DNA of 64,000 nt, taken from Polynucleobacter sp. AM-25C3. Its GTDB lineage: Bacteria > Pseudomonadota > Gammaproteobacteria > Burkholderiales > Burkholderiaceae. The stretch is from NCBI RefSeq assembly GCF_018882335.1, contig NZ_JACVOS010000006.1:82918-146917 (forward strand). Direction: 5' to 3'. A program made the position numbers and the translations under genes. The notes beneath the pieces were generated by a model. The model did not search any database and was not told the origin of the DNA. It saw nothing but the letters and a program-made list of their open reading frames with translations. This document shows, piece after piece, positions 27,607-37,579 of this stretch. The stretch's first letter is position 1; each line of letters starts with the position of its first letter.

Positions 27607-28262
27607 TGAATCTCGAAAAGCGCCAAGCCTTCTTTGAGTTACTCAGGGAAAACAATCCCCACCCAGAAACCGAGCTGGAATACAGCTCACCATTTGAGTT
27701 GCTCATTGCCGTATTGCTTTCAGCACAAGCAACAGACGTGTCCGTAAACAAGGGTACCCGCAAGCTATTTAAGATTGCCAATACGCCGCAAGCGCTTCTT
27801 GATCTGGGTGAGGAAGGTGTAAAGCCTTACATTCAACATATTGGTTTATTTAACTCTAAAGGCAGGCACATCCAAGAGACCTGTCGACTCCTATTGGATA
27901 AACATGGTGGTGAGGTGCCACAAAATCGAGAAGAACTGGAAGCCCTTCCTGGTGTTGGCAGAAAAACAGCAAACGTGATTCTGAATACCGCCTTTGGACA
28001 AGCTACTATGGCGGTTGATACCCATATCTTCAGAGTCTCTAATCGAACTGGCTTGGCGCCCGGCAAAGATGTCGTGAAGGTCGAAGAGCAATTACTTAAA
28101 CGTGTGCCAAAAGAGTTTTTACAAGACGCCCATCATTGGCTTATTCTGCATGGCAGATATACCTGCAAAGCTCGCAACCCTGACTGTGAGCAATGTATTG
28201 TTGAACCACTCTGTAGCTTTAAACAAAAAACCGGTAAAGGAAAAGTCCGTGGCGATATTTAA
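27603..28262 (+). CDS. nth: Endonuclease III
   Basis: A 219-residue base-excision repair glycosylase/AP lyase. LLSAQATDVSVNKGTRKLF, LPGVGRKTANVILNTAFG (helix-hairpin-helix with the catalytic lysine), AVDTHIFRVSNRTGLA (catalytic aspartate) and the C-terminal cluster CKARNPDCEQCIVEPLC are all intact. It removes oxidised pyrimidines. ATG at 27603 or 27606 overlaps the rsxB stop. Confidence 0.97.
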   Translation: MMNLEKRQAFFELLRENNPHPETELEYSSPFELLIAVLLSAQATDVSVNKGTRKLFKIANTPQALLDLGEEGVKPYIQHIGLFNSKGRHIQETCRLLLDKHGGEVPQNREELEALPGVGRKTANVILNTAFGQATMAVDTHIFRVSNRTGLAPGKDVVKVEEQLLKRVPKEFLQDAHHWLILHGRYTCKARNPDCEQCIVEPLCSFKQKTGKGKVRGDI

Positions 28263-28680
28263 CCCCACCCGTGAAGAAGTAAGGCGGTTTTTCTGTGATA
28301 CGTGGAAGAAGAAAACTGCGGATCATATTCTGACGCCGATGGAAACGCTTGCTAGCGATTGGATGGTGCAACATCCGGAATATCACAATCTCTTGACGGA
28401 TCCCGAAGGCGCGGTTGCTCAAGACTACACACCAGAGCGCGGCGAAACCAATCCCTTTCTACATCTATCCATGCACCTATCTATCAGCGAACAGATTTCG
28501 ATTGATCAGCCGCCCGGAATCAAAGCCATTGCAGAAAAACTCTCCAAGAAATTAGGTTCTGAACACGAAGCGCAACACGCCATGATGGAATGTTTAGGGC
28601 AAGTCATGTGGGAAGCGCAGCGCGAAGGTCAAGCACTCAGCCCCGAGAAGTATCTAGAGGCCTTGAAGAGGCTGAATTGA
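28249..28680 (+). CDS. DUF1841 family protein
   Basis: A 143-residue protein starting at GTG 28249, which has AAAGGA upstream and overlaps the nth end by 14 bases. An upstream extension of this frame lies inside nth and is not family-like. FNPTREEVRRFFCDTWKK is the DUF1841 N-terminus; LHLSMHLSISEQISIDQPPGI and HAMMECLGQVMWEAQREG follow. Such proteins are common in beta- and gammaproteobacteria, often beside nth; the function is unknown. Confidence 0.85.
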   Translation: MAIFNPTREEVRRFFCDTWKKKTADHILTPMETLASDWMVQHPEYHNLLTDPEGAVAQDYTPERGETNPFLHLSMHLSISEQISIDQPPGIKAIAEKLSKKLGSEHEAQHAMMECLGQVMWEAQREGQALSPEKYLEALKRLN

Positions 28681-28747
28681 AAAAACTTCATTAACTCCTC
28701 AGGCCCAAGAGGCAACTTTTGGGGGTCAGTTCAGTAGGCGGCTTTTA

Positions 28748-29211
28748 TCATCCAGGAACAACACGATAGTAAAAGGCATTTCCACCATAGAGAGGTCTCA
28801 TTCTGAAGCCCTGGCATTGATAGAAATTAATACCATTTCTTGGAGCTAGAAAGCATCCGGGCAATAGATTAGGAAAAGTCGAGCCAATTGGCGGAATCGA
28901 ATACCCAACAGGAGCAGACGGTCCAGGAGCAACCACTACCGGTGAGGGTTGCTGAACATAAACAGGGGTCGGAGCTTGCTCGACCACCACTTGTGGGGAT
29001 GTGGAGCCCTCGACAACCTCAGTACCAGCTACAACTGTCGCAGGCCCCGCCCAACCAGGCCCGCAACGCCAACAGCCGCCACCCCAACCTGGGCCTCTCC
29101 AGCCCCCCCCCCCCCCCCCCGATAACCATGCCAATACGCCTGAGCATCAGTCGTAGCTGTTAAGGTTATTAAACCAACTAACCCCAATAAAACATAGGCA
29201 AAAATTTTCAT
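28748..29211 (-). pseudogene. Glycine-rich secreted protein, frame broken at an 18-base G tract
   Basis: The N-terminal part starts at ATG 29209-29211 with a signal peptide (MKIFAYVLLGLVGLITLTATT, cleavage near DAQA) followed by YWHGYR. The C-terminal part, in another frame, is Gly/Trp-rich (GGGWRGPGWGGGCW), then Pro/Val-rich, and ends NLLPGCFLAPRNGINFYQCQG...YYRVVPG. The two frames meet in a run of 18 G on the coding strand. By my count, 19 or 16 G would join them. It could be a phase-variable gene in the OFF state, a real frameshift, or a homopolymer read error. It lies just downstream of the DUF2092 gene on the same strand. Confidence 0.6.
29103..29120. repeat. 18-base homopolymer (C on plus strand)
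   Basis: An uninterrupted run of 18 C, far longer than any other homopolymer seen in the window. It sits inside the coding region of the glycine-rich secreted protein, at the point where the frame shifts. Confidence 0.95.
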
Positions 29212-29228
29212 ATCAGTCCCCAATACTT

Positions 29229-30032
29229 CTATTTAAGTGGTGCATCTGGCTGCGCAAATTCAATGGTGAGTGCCTTAGAGAATCGGCTAGCATCAAAGCG
29301 GGCTTCAGGAATACTTGTATTGAGCTTCCAATTTTTATATTGAAGTGTTGTTCGAGGCAAAGACTTATCGCCAAGGTAAATCCAAGATGCCATGTAAGGA
29401 AGATTATCTTTGACGCCAATCCAAATTTGACCCTGTAATTCTCGGCCAGCCATCACAATGACATTGGTCTCTACGCCACCAACCAGCTTAGTCTTTCCTA
29501 CAATAAATGCATCCGTTAGGCCTTGGGTTAAATGCGCATAAGGATTCGAGAGAATGAGATCATCGCCGGGGAAAAATAGGCCAGCCTTTTCATATGCAAA
29601 TTTTGCTGCTTCATCAATCGTATCGGGGCAATCACTAACGGCAACGAGATTCTTTTCAGGGCTATAGGCAAACAACTTCTTCCCATTAAATAGCACTTCA
29701 CTTGATGGCCCATCGCCCCAGACAACCACATCAAACTTATTAGGGCGCTGAAGCGCTACTTTTGCAGCGGTTGAATAAATTACTGGAAGACCATCAATTG
29801 ATGGGAACTCAGATAGAACTAAAGCCTCAAATTGCATCGACTTGGCAGCAGACAACTTATCCGTCATTGCTTTTAATAGATCTAGGGCAGCTGGCTCAAT
29901 TGCCGTCATGCCCTTTGGCAACTGAGGTCTTTTTGGCGCCTCGGGCCGATTACCACCCCCGGACTGAGCACTTGCAATGCTAAAAATCAAGCACGAAATC
30001 AGCGCTGCGGCGATCTTGCTAAGCGAATACAT
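29229..30032 (-). CDS. DUF2092 domain periplasmic protein
   Basis: A 267-residue protein with a signal peptide (MYSLSKIAAALISCLIFSIASA). AAKSMQFEALVLSE, KVALQRPNKFDVVVWGDG, LFNGKKLFAYSPEKNLVAV and LTDAFIVGKTKLVGGVE match the DUF2092 family, whose fold resembles the LolA/LolB lipoprotein-carrier group. No reaction is known. It sits upstream of the glycine-rich secreted protein gene, 17 bases apart, so they probably form an operon. Confidence 0.85.
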   Translation of the reverse strand: MYSLSKIAAALISCLIFSIASAQSGGGNRPEAPKRPQLPKGMTAIEPAALDLLKAMTDKLSAAKSMQFEALVLSEFPSIDGLPVIYSTAAKVALQRPNKFDVVVWGDGPSSEVLFNGKKLFAYSPEKNLVAVSDCPDTIDEAAKFAYEKAGLFFPGDDLILSNPYAHLTQGLTDAFIVGKTKLVGGVETNVIVMAGRELQGQIWIGVKDNLPYMASWIYLGDKSLPRTTLQYKNWKLNTSIPEARFDASRFSKALTIEFAQPDAPLK

Positions 30033-30070
30033 AAATAGCCTTCGGATTTAGTAAATGTATGAGAAATTTT

Positions 30071-30090
30071 ATTTCAATAGCGATTGAAAT
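30071..30090. repeat. Perfect inverted repeat between two leftward genes
   Basis: ATTTCAAT-AGCG-ATTGAAAT, 8-bp arms with a 4-base loop. It lies about 40 bases upstream of the DUF2092 start and 48 bases after the end of the coiled-coil protein gene. It could be an operator or part of a terminator; no T-run makes the choice. Confidence 0.45.
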
Positions 30091-30137
30091 CAGCATCAAA
30101 AAAAGCGGGCAAACCCTTATAGAGAGAAATTCTGCGC

Positions 30138-30785
30138 TTACTGACCAGCGCCTTTAATGTATAAATTCTCAATATCAGAAACCAACTTACTCAGACGCTC
30201 TTTATCGGCAATGCTCAGGGCTTGATCATTCTTTTGGGATTGCAGTGAAACCTCGGCATCCTCAAGATCTAGAACCACTTCAATTGCGCGCTTACTTTTA
30301 TCTTTGTCAGCCCCATCGATTAGCTGGTACAAATTAAAATAAAGAGCAGATAAACTTTGATTTTCTAAGGCGGGGCTTAAAGGAAACTTACTTTTAAATA
30401 CGCTAGATAAAGCAGACTTAGCGTCGCCGACTGTTTTCGCATGCCGTAAAAAGTACTTCATATTCTGGATGCGATTACCGATCTCAAATTGGTAATCGAT
30501 TAGCTGTGCTTTATTTTTTTGCTCAGCTTCATACTGATGCTGAATTTGCTGAAGCGCAGCAGCGCCACCGGTAATAACTACGGATGATAAAAACCACATT
30601 CCCACAGAAGAGTTAAGAAACTCCATGAGTTTGGCCGAGAACTTTTTCTCAACCTGCTTGACCTCTTCTTCTAGGTGATTGAGGCCTGATTTCAAGCCTG
30701 CAGCCTCCGCCTCTAGCTTCACCTTTAGCTCATGACGGAATCGCTCTTCAGCCTCAATTATGGTTTTTCTATCTTCACTCAACAT
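30138..30785 (-). CDS. Membrane-anchored coiled-coil protein, paralogue A (unknown function)
   Basis: A 215-residue protein. The N-terminal ~50 residues are a charged coiled coil (EERFRHELKVKLEAEAAGL...). Then comes one hydrophobic segment in FLNSSVGMWFLSSVVITGG, then another coiled coil (QQIQHQYEAEQKNKAQL) and a helical C-terminal domain with AKTVGDAKSALSSVFKSKFPL. A full-length paralogue with the same layout lies at 37580-38221. There is no signal peptide, so the N-terminus is probably cytoplasmic with a single membrane span. I do not recognise an established function. Confidence 0.7.
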   Translation of the reverse strand: MLSEDRKTIIEAEERFRHELKVKLEAEAAGLKSGLNHLEEEVKQVEKKFSAKLMEFLNSSVGMWFLSSVVITGGAAALQQIQHQYEAEQKNKAQLIDYQFEIGNRIQNMKYFLRHAKTVGDAKSALSSVFKSKFPLSPALENQSLSALYFNLYQLIDGADKDKSKRAIEVVLDLEDAEVSLQSQKNDQALSIADKERLSKLVSDIENLYIKGAGQ

Positions 30786-30826
30786 GTAGCGCTACCTATT
30801 CAATGGATTCAAATAGTACTATAGCG

Positions 30827-31147
30827 TTAATAAGATGTGCATTCATTTCCCTGGAATTGCGCCTGTATGACCACATTATTTTGAATTGAAAAAATAGTAG
30901 AGCAATATAAGGGGGTAATAGTCCTGCCCCAATAGCCACCCTGTACATACGTGCCGTCATTTCGTGCGTAAGTCAGGTATCTAGTTGGACCGCTGATCAC
31001 AATAGATGATGGAATGCCCCAACTAGCCTCTAAGGCCTGCTCGGATTGACCGACCCAGGTCTGAAGGTTTGCTTGATAGTTAGCCACTGTTGAGCAGCCA
31101 ACCAACATTATTGCGGCATACAAATAAATCTGTTTTAAAAATTTCAT
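30827..31147 (-). CDS. Small lipoprotein, unknown function
   Basis: A 106-residue predicted lipoprotein with lipobox LVGC at about residues 15-18. The mature part has WVGQSEQALEASWGIPSS, PTRYLTYARNDGTYV and a C-terminal IQAQFQGNECTSY. The WGxP and strand pattern resembles small SmpA/OmlA-like outer-membrane lipoproteins, but the similarity is weak. It lies between the HIT gene and paralogue A on the same strand. Confidence 0.6.
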   Translation of the reverse strand: MKFLKQIYLYAAIMLVGCSTVANYQANLQTWVGQSEQALEASWGIPSSIVISGPTRYLTYARNDGTYVQGGYWGRTITPLYCSTIFSIQNNVVIQAQFQGNECTSY

Positions 31148-31166
31148 GGATATCTTTACTGGATGA

Positions 31167-31607
31167 TTAGAAAAGCGCTGCTATTGCAGACTTAATAGCC
31201 CTAGGCAACTCTTGAGCCAATTGTTTTCTTACCTCTAAATTTGCTACTGGGGCTTGCTGAATCTTTTGCGACCAAGCTGACCCCGGAAAGAAGGCATCAT
31301 CTTTATATCTGGGGATCACATGCCAATGAATATGCGGCACCATATTACCTAAGGCGGCGATATTCACCTTATCTGGATGCATCACATGTCGCACCGCTTC
31401 CTCGACCGCAAAGACTAATGACATTAAGTGTTCGCGCTCGCCATAAGTCAGATCAGTCATCTCGGCAATATGCCGATTCCAGATCACGCGGCAAAAGCCA
31501 GGAAGATCGGGATCGTTCACGAGGATGACGCGGCAATCATCGCCACGCCAAATCAATTGCCCCTCTTCAGGCCTAGCTTCGTCTTTACAGAGTGCGCAAT
31601 TAATCAT
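31167..31607 (-). CDS. HIT family hydrolase
   Basis: A 146-residue protein when started at ATG 31605-31607 (MINCALCK). A longer frame with nine extra residues is less like the family. LVNDPDLPGFCRVIWNRHI and NIAALGNMVPHIHWHVIPRY contain the histidine triad HIHWHV, whose middle histidine is the nucleophile on a nucleotide phosphate. CALC near the start may form a zinc site. The exact substrate is unknown. Confidence 0.88.
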   Translation of the reverse strand: MINCALCKDEARPEEGQLIWRGDDCRVILVNDPDLPGFCRVIWNRHIAEMTDLTYGEREHLMSLVFAVEEAVRHVMHPDKVNIAALGNMVPHIHWHVIPRYKDDAFFPGSAWSQKIQQAPVANLEVRKQLAQELPRAIKSAIAALF

Positions 31608-31629
31608 TGTAGTTAATATAATTGAAAAC

Positions 31630-31666
31630 GGCATCTAAGTCACCCTTGTGGGGTAATTTAGATGCC
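31630..31666 (-). terminator. Hairpin terminator downstream of aceA
   Basis: On the minus strand GGCATCTAA and TTAGATGCC pair perfectly, and an inner ACCC/GGGT pair extends the stem. GTTTTC follows. It separates aceA from the HIT gene, which is transcribed the same way. Confidence 0.6.
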
Positions 31667-31712
31667 GCAACAGTAAGGGTATTACTGCTACTACGTACTA
31701 CTTAGGGATTTC

Positions 31713-33011
31713 TTAGTGGAACTGCTCTTCTTCTGTAGAACCAGTCAATGCTGTTACTGAAGACTTGCCACCTTGAATCACGGTAGTCACGTCGTCGAAG
31801 TAACCAGTACCAACTTCTTGCTGATGCGACACAAATGTGTAACCACGATCACGAGCAGCAAATTCAGGCTCTTGTACTTTCTCGATGTAGGCAGTCATAC
31901 CGCGCTGCATGTAGTCTTGAGCCAAGTCGAACATGTTGTACCACATAGAGTGAATACCAGCGAGGGTAATAAATTGATACTTGTAACCCATTGCACCTAA
32001 TTCGCGTTGGAACTTCGCAATAGTTGCGTCATCCAAGTTCTTCTTCCAGTTGAATGATGGTGAGCAGTTGTAAGCCAACATCTTTCCTGGGAACTTCGCA
32101 CGAATTGCTTCAGCGAACTGACGAGCAAATTCCAAATCAGGAGTGCCTGTTTCACACCAAACCATATCAGCGTAAGCAGCGTATGCCAAACCACGGGAGA
32201 TCGCTTGATCCAAGCCCTTACGTGTTTTGTAGAAGCCTTCTGGAGTACGCTCGCCTGTCAAGAATGGCTTGTCATTTTCATCGTAATCAGATGTCAACAA
32301 GTCAGCAGCTTCAGCGTCGGTACGAGCCAAAATAATGGTTGAAACACCCATAACGTCAGCAGCTAAACGTGCAGAAATCAACTTCTGTACTGACTCAGCT
32401 GTAGGCAACAATACTTTGCCACCTAAGTGACCGCACTTCTTAACAGAAGACAATTGATCTTCGAAGTGAACGCCAGCTGCGCCCTGCTTGATCAATGCTT
32501 TGCTTAATTCAAATGCATTCAATACACCACCGAAACCAGCTTCAGCATCAGCAACGATTGGAGCGAAATACTCGATATAACCAGCGTCGCCTTTGTAGAT
32601 ACCTTTAGCAGTTTGAATTTCATCAGCACGTTGGAATGAGTTGTTAATACGCTCAACCATTTTAGGAACTGAATCTACTGGATACAAAGATTGGTCTGGG
32701 TACATCGCTGCGTATGAGTTACCGTCAGCAGCAACTTGCCAACCTGACAAGTAGATTGCTTGTACGCCAGCTTTAACTTGTTGCATTGCTTGACCACCAG
32801 TCAAAGCACCTAAACAGTTAACGTAAGCTTCGCTGTTAACCAAGTCCCAGAGACGCTCTGCGCCATGCTTAGCTAATGTGTGCTCAATCTTCAATGAGCC
32901 ACGAAGACGTACAACGTCTTCAGCTGTATAGCCACGGGTAATACCCTTCCAACGTGGGTTGGTATCCCAATCTTTTTGTAGTGCTGCGATTTCTGCTTTG
33001 CGATCTGACAT
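31713..33011 (-). CDS. aceA: Isocitrate lyase
   Basis: A 432-residue glyoxylate-bypass enzyme that splits isocitrate to glyoxylate and succinate. [42 protein letters not shown] with the catalytic [21 protein letters not shown] and YNCSPSFNW are all typical. The C-terminus ends [10 protein letters not shown]. It allows growth on acetate and fatty acids, and on C2 units from PHB breakdown (compare phaZ at 25561). Malate synthase is not in the window. Confidence 0.98.
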   Translation of the reverse strand: MSDRKAEIAALQKDWDTNPRWKGITRGYTAEDVVRLRGSLKIEHTLAKHGAERLWDLVNSEAYVNCLGALTGGQAMQQVKAGVQAIYLSGWQVAADGNSYAAMYPDQSLYPVDSVPKMVERINNSFQRADEIQTAKGIYKGDAGYIEYFAPIVADAEAGFGGVLNAFELSKALIKQGAAGVHFEDQLSSVKKCGHLGGKVLLPTAESVQKLISARLAADVMGVSTIILARTDAEAADLLTSDYDENDKPFLTGERTPEGFYKTRKGLDQAISRGLAYAAYADMVWCETGTPDLEFARQFAEAIRAKFPGKMLAYNCSPSFNWKKNLDDATIAKFQRELGAMGYKYQFITLAGIHSMWYNMFDLAQDYMQRGMTAYIEKVQEPEFAARDRGYTFVSHQQEVGTGYFDDVTTVIQGGKSSVTALTGSTEEEQFH

Positions 33012-33301
33012 GTTTTTCTCCCTAAGTTAAACAAGTACTGCTAATTACGAATATTGAGACACAAAATTAAGACAATGAAGTCTTATGTCTTATATAAGAG
33101 TTTAAGGATCTGGGAAAAGCATGCAAGAAATATTTCAGTATTTACTTAAAATATTTAATCCATTAAATTCAATGACTTAAATTATATTTTTTACTATATG
33201 AAATGACTATCCACGCCATGGAAGAATTTCCTAAATGAAATGTTGCACTGCATTTTGCGTATGGAAATGCCTTTTCACATTGTGAAATAAAAGGACAGGG
33301 T
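33012..33301. promoter_or_regulatory. aceA upstream region with palindromic candidate operators
   Basis: A 290-base AT-rich spacer with no ORF I would support. It holds TTTCACA-T-TGTGAAA (33273-33287), a perfect 15-base palindrome, AAGAC-N6-GTCTT (33069-33084) and the 10-base palindrome CTTATATAAG just beyond. The second pair lies within 90 bases of the aceA start. The first is close to the end of the MFS gene and could instead act as its 3' hairpin, although no T-run follows. Confidence 0.4.
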
Positions 33302-34540
33302 TTAGGAAGTTTTGGCTGCAGTGATGGTGGCTACCTTAAATCCAGTCAAGATAATCATCAACTGCAGTAAAGCAACGCCAATAAATAAGAGCTTAGGTAA
33401 TCCAACATCTAAGAAGATGCCGAAGACTAGCGGACTTAGAGCGGCACCTAAATCGATTCCGGAATACACAATGCCGTACACCCTCCCCGAGGAGCCGGAT
33501 GGTGTCGCAGAGCGAATCATCAAATCACGGGAAGGTGCTGCAATGCCCAAGCCAAGACCAATGACAATGAAGGCAAGCACAATTAACTCTATGGGCACTA
33601 GACCAGTAGCTAATAAAAGACCCATCACGATATTGACGGTAAAGCAGATCGTAATGATGCGCTCAGGCACCTTCAATTTCGTAGCTAAATACCCACCCAA
33701 TAACATTCCTCCAGCACCACCCATAGACATGAGGGTGAGATAGTAATTTCCAGAGCTCACTGCAATCTCATAAATTTCAAAGAGTGCTGTAGGGGCGAAT
33801 GATTGCAGGCCAGTAGTAGCTGCCATGCTAAAGAAAAAGAAAATCCAGCACAGCCAAACTAATGGTAATTTTAGAAACCCAAAAGTACTTAATGGTGCAG
33901 CACCAGGATTGTTTTCAGCATGGCTACTTTGCGACTCCTCTCGCCTCGCTTGAACGTCGTCTACTAAACGTGCACGACCAATCCACAACGTCAGCAGAAT
34001 CAGCATCTCCAAAACTGCCGCTGAAAAGAAGGCTGTACGCCAATCTGTCAGGCTTGCAACTCCCACCATAAAGGCAGGTGCAGCGGCCCAACCAAGATAG
34101 CCAGTCACCCCATGAATGGAATAGGCATAAGGCAGATTGGGTGGGGAAATTTTATGATTAATCAGCGTGTAATCAACCGGGTGGAAGATGCCGTTACCGC
34201 ATCCCGCAATCACCGCACCCATCACCAACACCGCATAACCATTGCTTTGTGAATAAATTAGCGCCGCTAAAGCAAGCAAACCCACTCCCGCAAATAAGAC
34301 GGGGCGAGCGCCAATGCGATCAACCAGGAAACCAGAAGCAGCCTGAACAATGCAGGAGACCACAAAGAAAATGGTCATGAGCAAACCAAGCTCAGCGTAA
34401 TTAAAGCCGAATTCAGCCTTCAACCATGGAAACATGGGAGGTAAGATTAAATGGAAAAAATGGGAGCTGCCGTGAGCCAGGCTAATAAGACCAACAACCC
34501 GGACATCACTGGCGCGCCTACTTTGTAGTGCATCAGTCAT
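33302..34540 (-). CDS. MFS transporter
   Basis: A 412-residue major facilitator with about 12 transmembrane segments. ISLAHGSSHFFHLILPPMFPWL is the first helix and loop. GFLVDRIGARPVLFAG is the loop 2-3 motif, and GKVYGIVYSG-like SSGRVYGIVYSGIDLG lies in the second half. The layout is like FSR/fosmidomycin-resistance-type and related exporters, but the substrate cannot be told from sequence. Confidence 0.88.
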   Translation of the reverse strand: MTDALQSRRASDVRVVGLISLAHGSSHFFHLILPPMFPWLKAEFGFNYAELGLLMTIFFVVSCIVQAASGFLVDRIGARPVLFAGVGLLALAALIYSQSNGYAVLVMGAVIAGCGNGIFHPVDYTLINHKISPPNLPYAYSIHGVTGYLGWAAAPAFMVGVASLTDWRTAFFSAAVLEMLILLTLWIGRARLVDDVQARREESQSSHAENNPGAAPLSTFGFLKLPLVWLCWIFFFFSMAATTGLQSFAPTALFEIYEIAVSSGNYYLTLMSMGGAGGMLLGGYLATKLKVPERIITICFTVNIVMGLLLATGLVPIELIVLAFIVIGLGLGIAAPSRDLMIRSATPSGSSGRVYGIVYSGIDLGAALSPLVFGIFLDVGLPKLLFIGVALLQLMIILTGFKVATITAAKTS

Positions 34541-34589
34541 GTGCCGAGTTTACTGGCGCAGGAAGATTCCTGCTGATATTGCCCTTGTC

Positions 34590-37184
34590 TTACTTGGTGA
34601 AGCTGAAGTCGCCATTTTTATCAATATCCACAGGAACTGTATCTTTAGGACCAAACTTGCCTTCCAAGATCATCTTGGAAACAGGGTTCTCGATATATTG
34701 TTGAATAGCGCGCTTCAGCGGTCTAGCTCCAAATACCGGATCAAAGCCCACTTCTGCAATCTTATTGAGGGCAGCATCACTCACCTCCAGTTGCATATCA
34801 ATCTTAGCCAAGCGATCAGACAAGTTCTTGAGCAAGATCTTGGCGATATTGGCAATATTGCCTTTATCAAGACCGTGGAAAACCACAATCTCATCAATAC
34901 GATTCAAGAACTCAGGGCGGAAGTGACTCTTTAGCTCTTCAAATACCGCTTCTTTTATTTCTAGCTGCTTCTTACCAACCATCGACTGAATGAGATGCGA
35001 ACCAATATTGCTGGTCATCACAATCACCGTGTTCTTAAAGTCCACAGTACGTCCTTGTCCATCCGTTAAGCGACCATCATCCAATACTTGCAACAGGACA
35101 TTAAAGACATCTGGGTGAGCCTTCTCAATCTCGTCAAACAAAATCACGCTATAAGGGTGGCGACGCACTTGTTCAGTTAAGTAACCGCCCTCTTCGTAAC
35201 CGACATAACCTGGAGGCGCGCCGATGAGGCGAGCAACACTGTGCTTCTCCATGAACTCACTCATATCAATACGAATTAAGTGATCTTCACTATCGAATAA
35301 GAAACCCGCCAAGGCTTTGCAAAGCTCTGTTTTACCAACACCAGTAGGACCTAAAAATAAGAATGAACCATAAGGGCGATGCTCTTCAGCAAGACCAGCG
35401 CGGGAACGACGGATCGCATCAGACACTGCACGAATAGCCTCCTCTTGACCCACTACGCGCTTATGCAACAACTTTTCCATCTTGAGTAACTTATCGCGCT
35501 CGCCCTGCATCATCTTCGATACCGGAATACCTGTAGCACGAGAAACCACTTCAGCGATTTCTTCTGCGCCCACCTGAGTACGCAAGAGCTTGTTCTTGAC
35601 AACACCGTCTTTATCGCCCTTTGCTTCAGCGGCGGCAGCGGATTTGAGCTTCGCTTCCAGCTCAGGTAATTTACCGTATTGCAACTCAGCGACCTGCTCC
35701 AGCTTACCTTCGCGCTGCAACTTATTGATATCTGCACGCACCTTTTCAATCTCTTCTTTGAGATGAGCAGCGCCCAGTACAGCGCCTTTTTCTGCCTTCC
35801 AGATTTCTTCTAGGTCAGCGTACTCAGCACCTAAGCGCTTGATCTCATCTTCAATCAAGCCAAGACGTTTTTGCGATGCTTCATCTTTTTCTTTTTTGAC
35901 GGCCTCACGCTCAATCTTGAGCTGAATCAGGCGACGCTCTAACTTATCCATCACCTCTGGCTTGGAATCAATCTCCATCCGGATGCGAGAGCCAGCCTCA
36001 TCAATTAAATCAATGGCCTTATCTGGTAAGAAACGATCAGTAATATAACGATGAGATAACTCGGCCGCTGCAACAATTGCAGGATCAGTAATCTCAATAC
36101 CATGGTGAAGCTCATAACGTTCTTGCAATCCACGCAAGATCGCAATAGTAGCTTCCACGCTAGGCTCTTCTACCATTACTTTTTGGAAGCGACGCTCAAG
36201 TGCAGCATCCTTCTCAATGTATTTACGGTACTCATCCAAAGTCGTTGCGCCGATGCAATGTAACTCGCCACGCGCTAAAGCAGGCTTGAGCATATTGCCC
36301 GCATCCATTGCGCCATCGCCCTTACCAGCACCGACCATCGTATGAATCTCATCGATAAAGATGATGGTTTGACCTTCGTCTTTAGCGACATCGCTCAGAA
36401 CAGCCTTGAGGCGCTCTTCAAATTCACCGCGGTACTTAGCGCCAGCCAATAACAAGGCCATATCCAACACCAGGACGCGCTTGTTTTTGAGTGTTTCAGG
36501 AACTTCGCCATTGACGATACGCTGGGCTAAACCCTCTACGATGGCAGTCTTACCTACACCTGGCTCACCAATAAGTACTGGATTATTTTTGCCGCGACGT
36601 TGCAAGATTTGAATGGTGCGACGAATCTCATCATCACGACCAATTACAGGATCGAGCTTGCCCATGCGAGCACGTTCAGTTAAATCGATGGTGTATTTCT
36701 TTAAGGCTTCACGTTGACCTTCAGCATCTGCACTATTCACTGATTCTCCTCCGCGCACTAAATCAATAGCCGCTTCTAACGATTTACGATTTAAACCATT
36801 CTCACGAGCAATCTTGCCGAGCTCGCCCTTATCATCAGCCACTACCAGCAAGAACAACTCGCCAGCAATAAATTGATCGTTACGCTTATTGGCTTCTTTT
36901 TCGCATAAGTTGAGCCAGTTGCTTAGATCTCGGCCAACCTGAACTTCGCCACTAGTGCCTTGCACTTCAGGCAAATTGCTAATGAGCTTCTCAGCACCTT
37001 TTTCTAAGCCAGGCACATTGACGCCTGCGCGAGTCAACAAGCTCTTGGCGCCGCCATCTGAATCGCGCAGCATCGCCAATAGCAAATGGGCTGGCTCGAT
37101 ATATTGATTATCTTTTGCCAAAGCAAGGCTTTGAGCTTCGCTTAAGGCTTCTTGAAACTTTGTAGTTAATTTATCTATTCTCAT
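34590..37184 (-). CDS. clpB: ATP-dependent disaggregase ClpB
   Basis: An 864-residue Hsp104-family AAA+ chaperone. The N-domain begins [22 protein letters not shown]. Walker A1 is [17 protein letters not shown], followed by a long coiled-coil middle domain (about residues 400-530); Walker A2 is [45 protein letters not shown] and [10 protein letters not shown] are typical of ClpB. It rescues aggregated proteins with DnaK. A heat-shock-type promoter precedes it. Confidence 0.98.
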   Translation of the reverse strand: MRIDKLTTKFQEALSEAQSLALAKDNQYIEPAHLLLAMLRDSDGGAKSLLTRAGVNVPGLEKGAEKLISNLPEVQGTSGEVQVGRDLSNWLNLCEKEANKRNDQFIAGELFLLVVADDKGELGKIARENGLNRKSLEAAIDLVRGGESVNSADAEGQREALKKYTIDLTERARMGKLDPVIGRDDEIRRTIQILQRRGKNNPVLIGEPGVGKTAIVEGLAQRIVNGEVPETLKNKRVLVLDMALLLAGAKYRGEFEERLKAVLSDVAKDEGQTIIFIDEIHTMVGAGKGDGAMDAGNMLKPALARGELHCIGATTLDEYRKYIEKDAALERRFQKVMVEEPSVEATIAILRGLQERYELHHGIEITDPAIVAAAELSHRYITDRFLPDKAIDLIDEAGSRIRMEIDSKPEVMDKLERRLIQLKIEREAVKKEKDEASQKRLGLIEDEIKRLGAEYADLEEIWKAEKGAVLGAAHLKEEIEKVRADINKLQREGKLEQVAELQYGKLPELEAKLKSAAAAEAKGDKDGVVKNKLLRTQVGAEEIAEVVSRATGIPVSKMMQGERDKLLKMEKLLHKRVVGQEEAIRAVSDAIRRSRAGLAEEHRPYGSFLFLGPTGVGKTELCKALAGFLFDSEDHLIRIDMSEFMEKHSVARLIGAPPGYVGYEEGGYLTEQVRRHPYSVILFDEIEKAHPDVFNVLLQVLDDGRLTDGQGRTVDFKNTVIVMTSNIGSHLIQSMVGKKQLEIKEAVFEELKSHFRPEFLNRIDEIVVFHGLDKGNIANIAKILLKNLSDRLAKIDMQLEVSDAALNKIAEVGFDPVFGARPLKRAIQQYIENPVSKMILEGKFGPKDTVPVDIDKNGDFSFTK

Positions 37185-37234
37185 TTTCTAAGTCCTATCA
37201 ACTCCGGCTATTTTGATTTATATCTATCTATAGA

Positions 37235-37262
37235 ATATAGGGGCATTCTTCACAATTTCAAG
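37235..37262 (-). promoter_or_regulatory. Sigma-32 (RpoH)-type promoter of clpB
   Basis: On the minus strand: CTTGAAA, 12-base spacer, CCCCTATAT, close to the heat-shock consensus CTTGAAA-N(11-15)-CCCCATNT. It lies about 50 bases upstream of the clpB ATG. Confidence 0.7.
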
Positions 37263-37278
37263 TGTTTTAGACCCCTTT

Positions 37279-37542
37279 TTGAGCGAATTTATCCCTAATT
37301 TGACCTGGCTTGTTTACCTCCTAGAGTGCGCCGATGGTAGCTATTACGCAGGCATCACCAACCGCCTAGAACATCGTTTGGCAGCCCATAACTTAGGGGA
37401 AGGTGCTCGCTATACAAGAGCGCGTAGGCCAGTCATCCTCTTGGCAACCCAAGAGCACCCCGACCGATCTGAAGCCTCTAAAGCCGAGGCTCGACTGAAA
37501 AAATTACCGAGAGCTGAAAAGCTGGGGTTTTTTAAGGCTTAG
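37279..37542 (+). CDS. GIY-YIG nuclease family protein
   Basis: An 87-residue UvrC/SLX1-like GIY-YIG domain: LTWLVYLLECADGSYYAGIT (the YLL and YAG motifs), RLAAHNLGEGARYTRARRPV with the conserved arginine, and EARLKKLPRAEKLGF at the end. The frame has no ATG; TTG 37279 is the only reasonable start. Stand-alone members (YhbQ-like) have nuclease activity in some cases; the cellular role is unclear. It is divergent from clpB. Confidence 0.85.
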   Translation: MSEFIPNLTWLVYLLECADGSYYAGITNRLEHRLAAHNLGEGARYTRARRPVILLATQEHPDRSEASKAEARLKKLPRAEKLGFFKA

Positions 37543-37579
37543 GTAAACTTTTCTGAACCATCGTGCACCAGACCGCCCA

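Noticed and set aside
34558..34573. Hairpin GCAGGAA-GA-TTCCTGC after clpB
   Set aside because: A neat dyad, but no T-run follows on either strand, so I do not call it a terminator.
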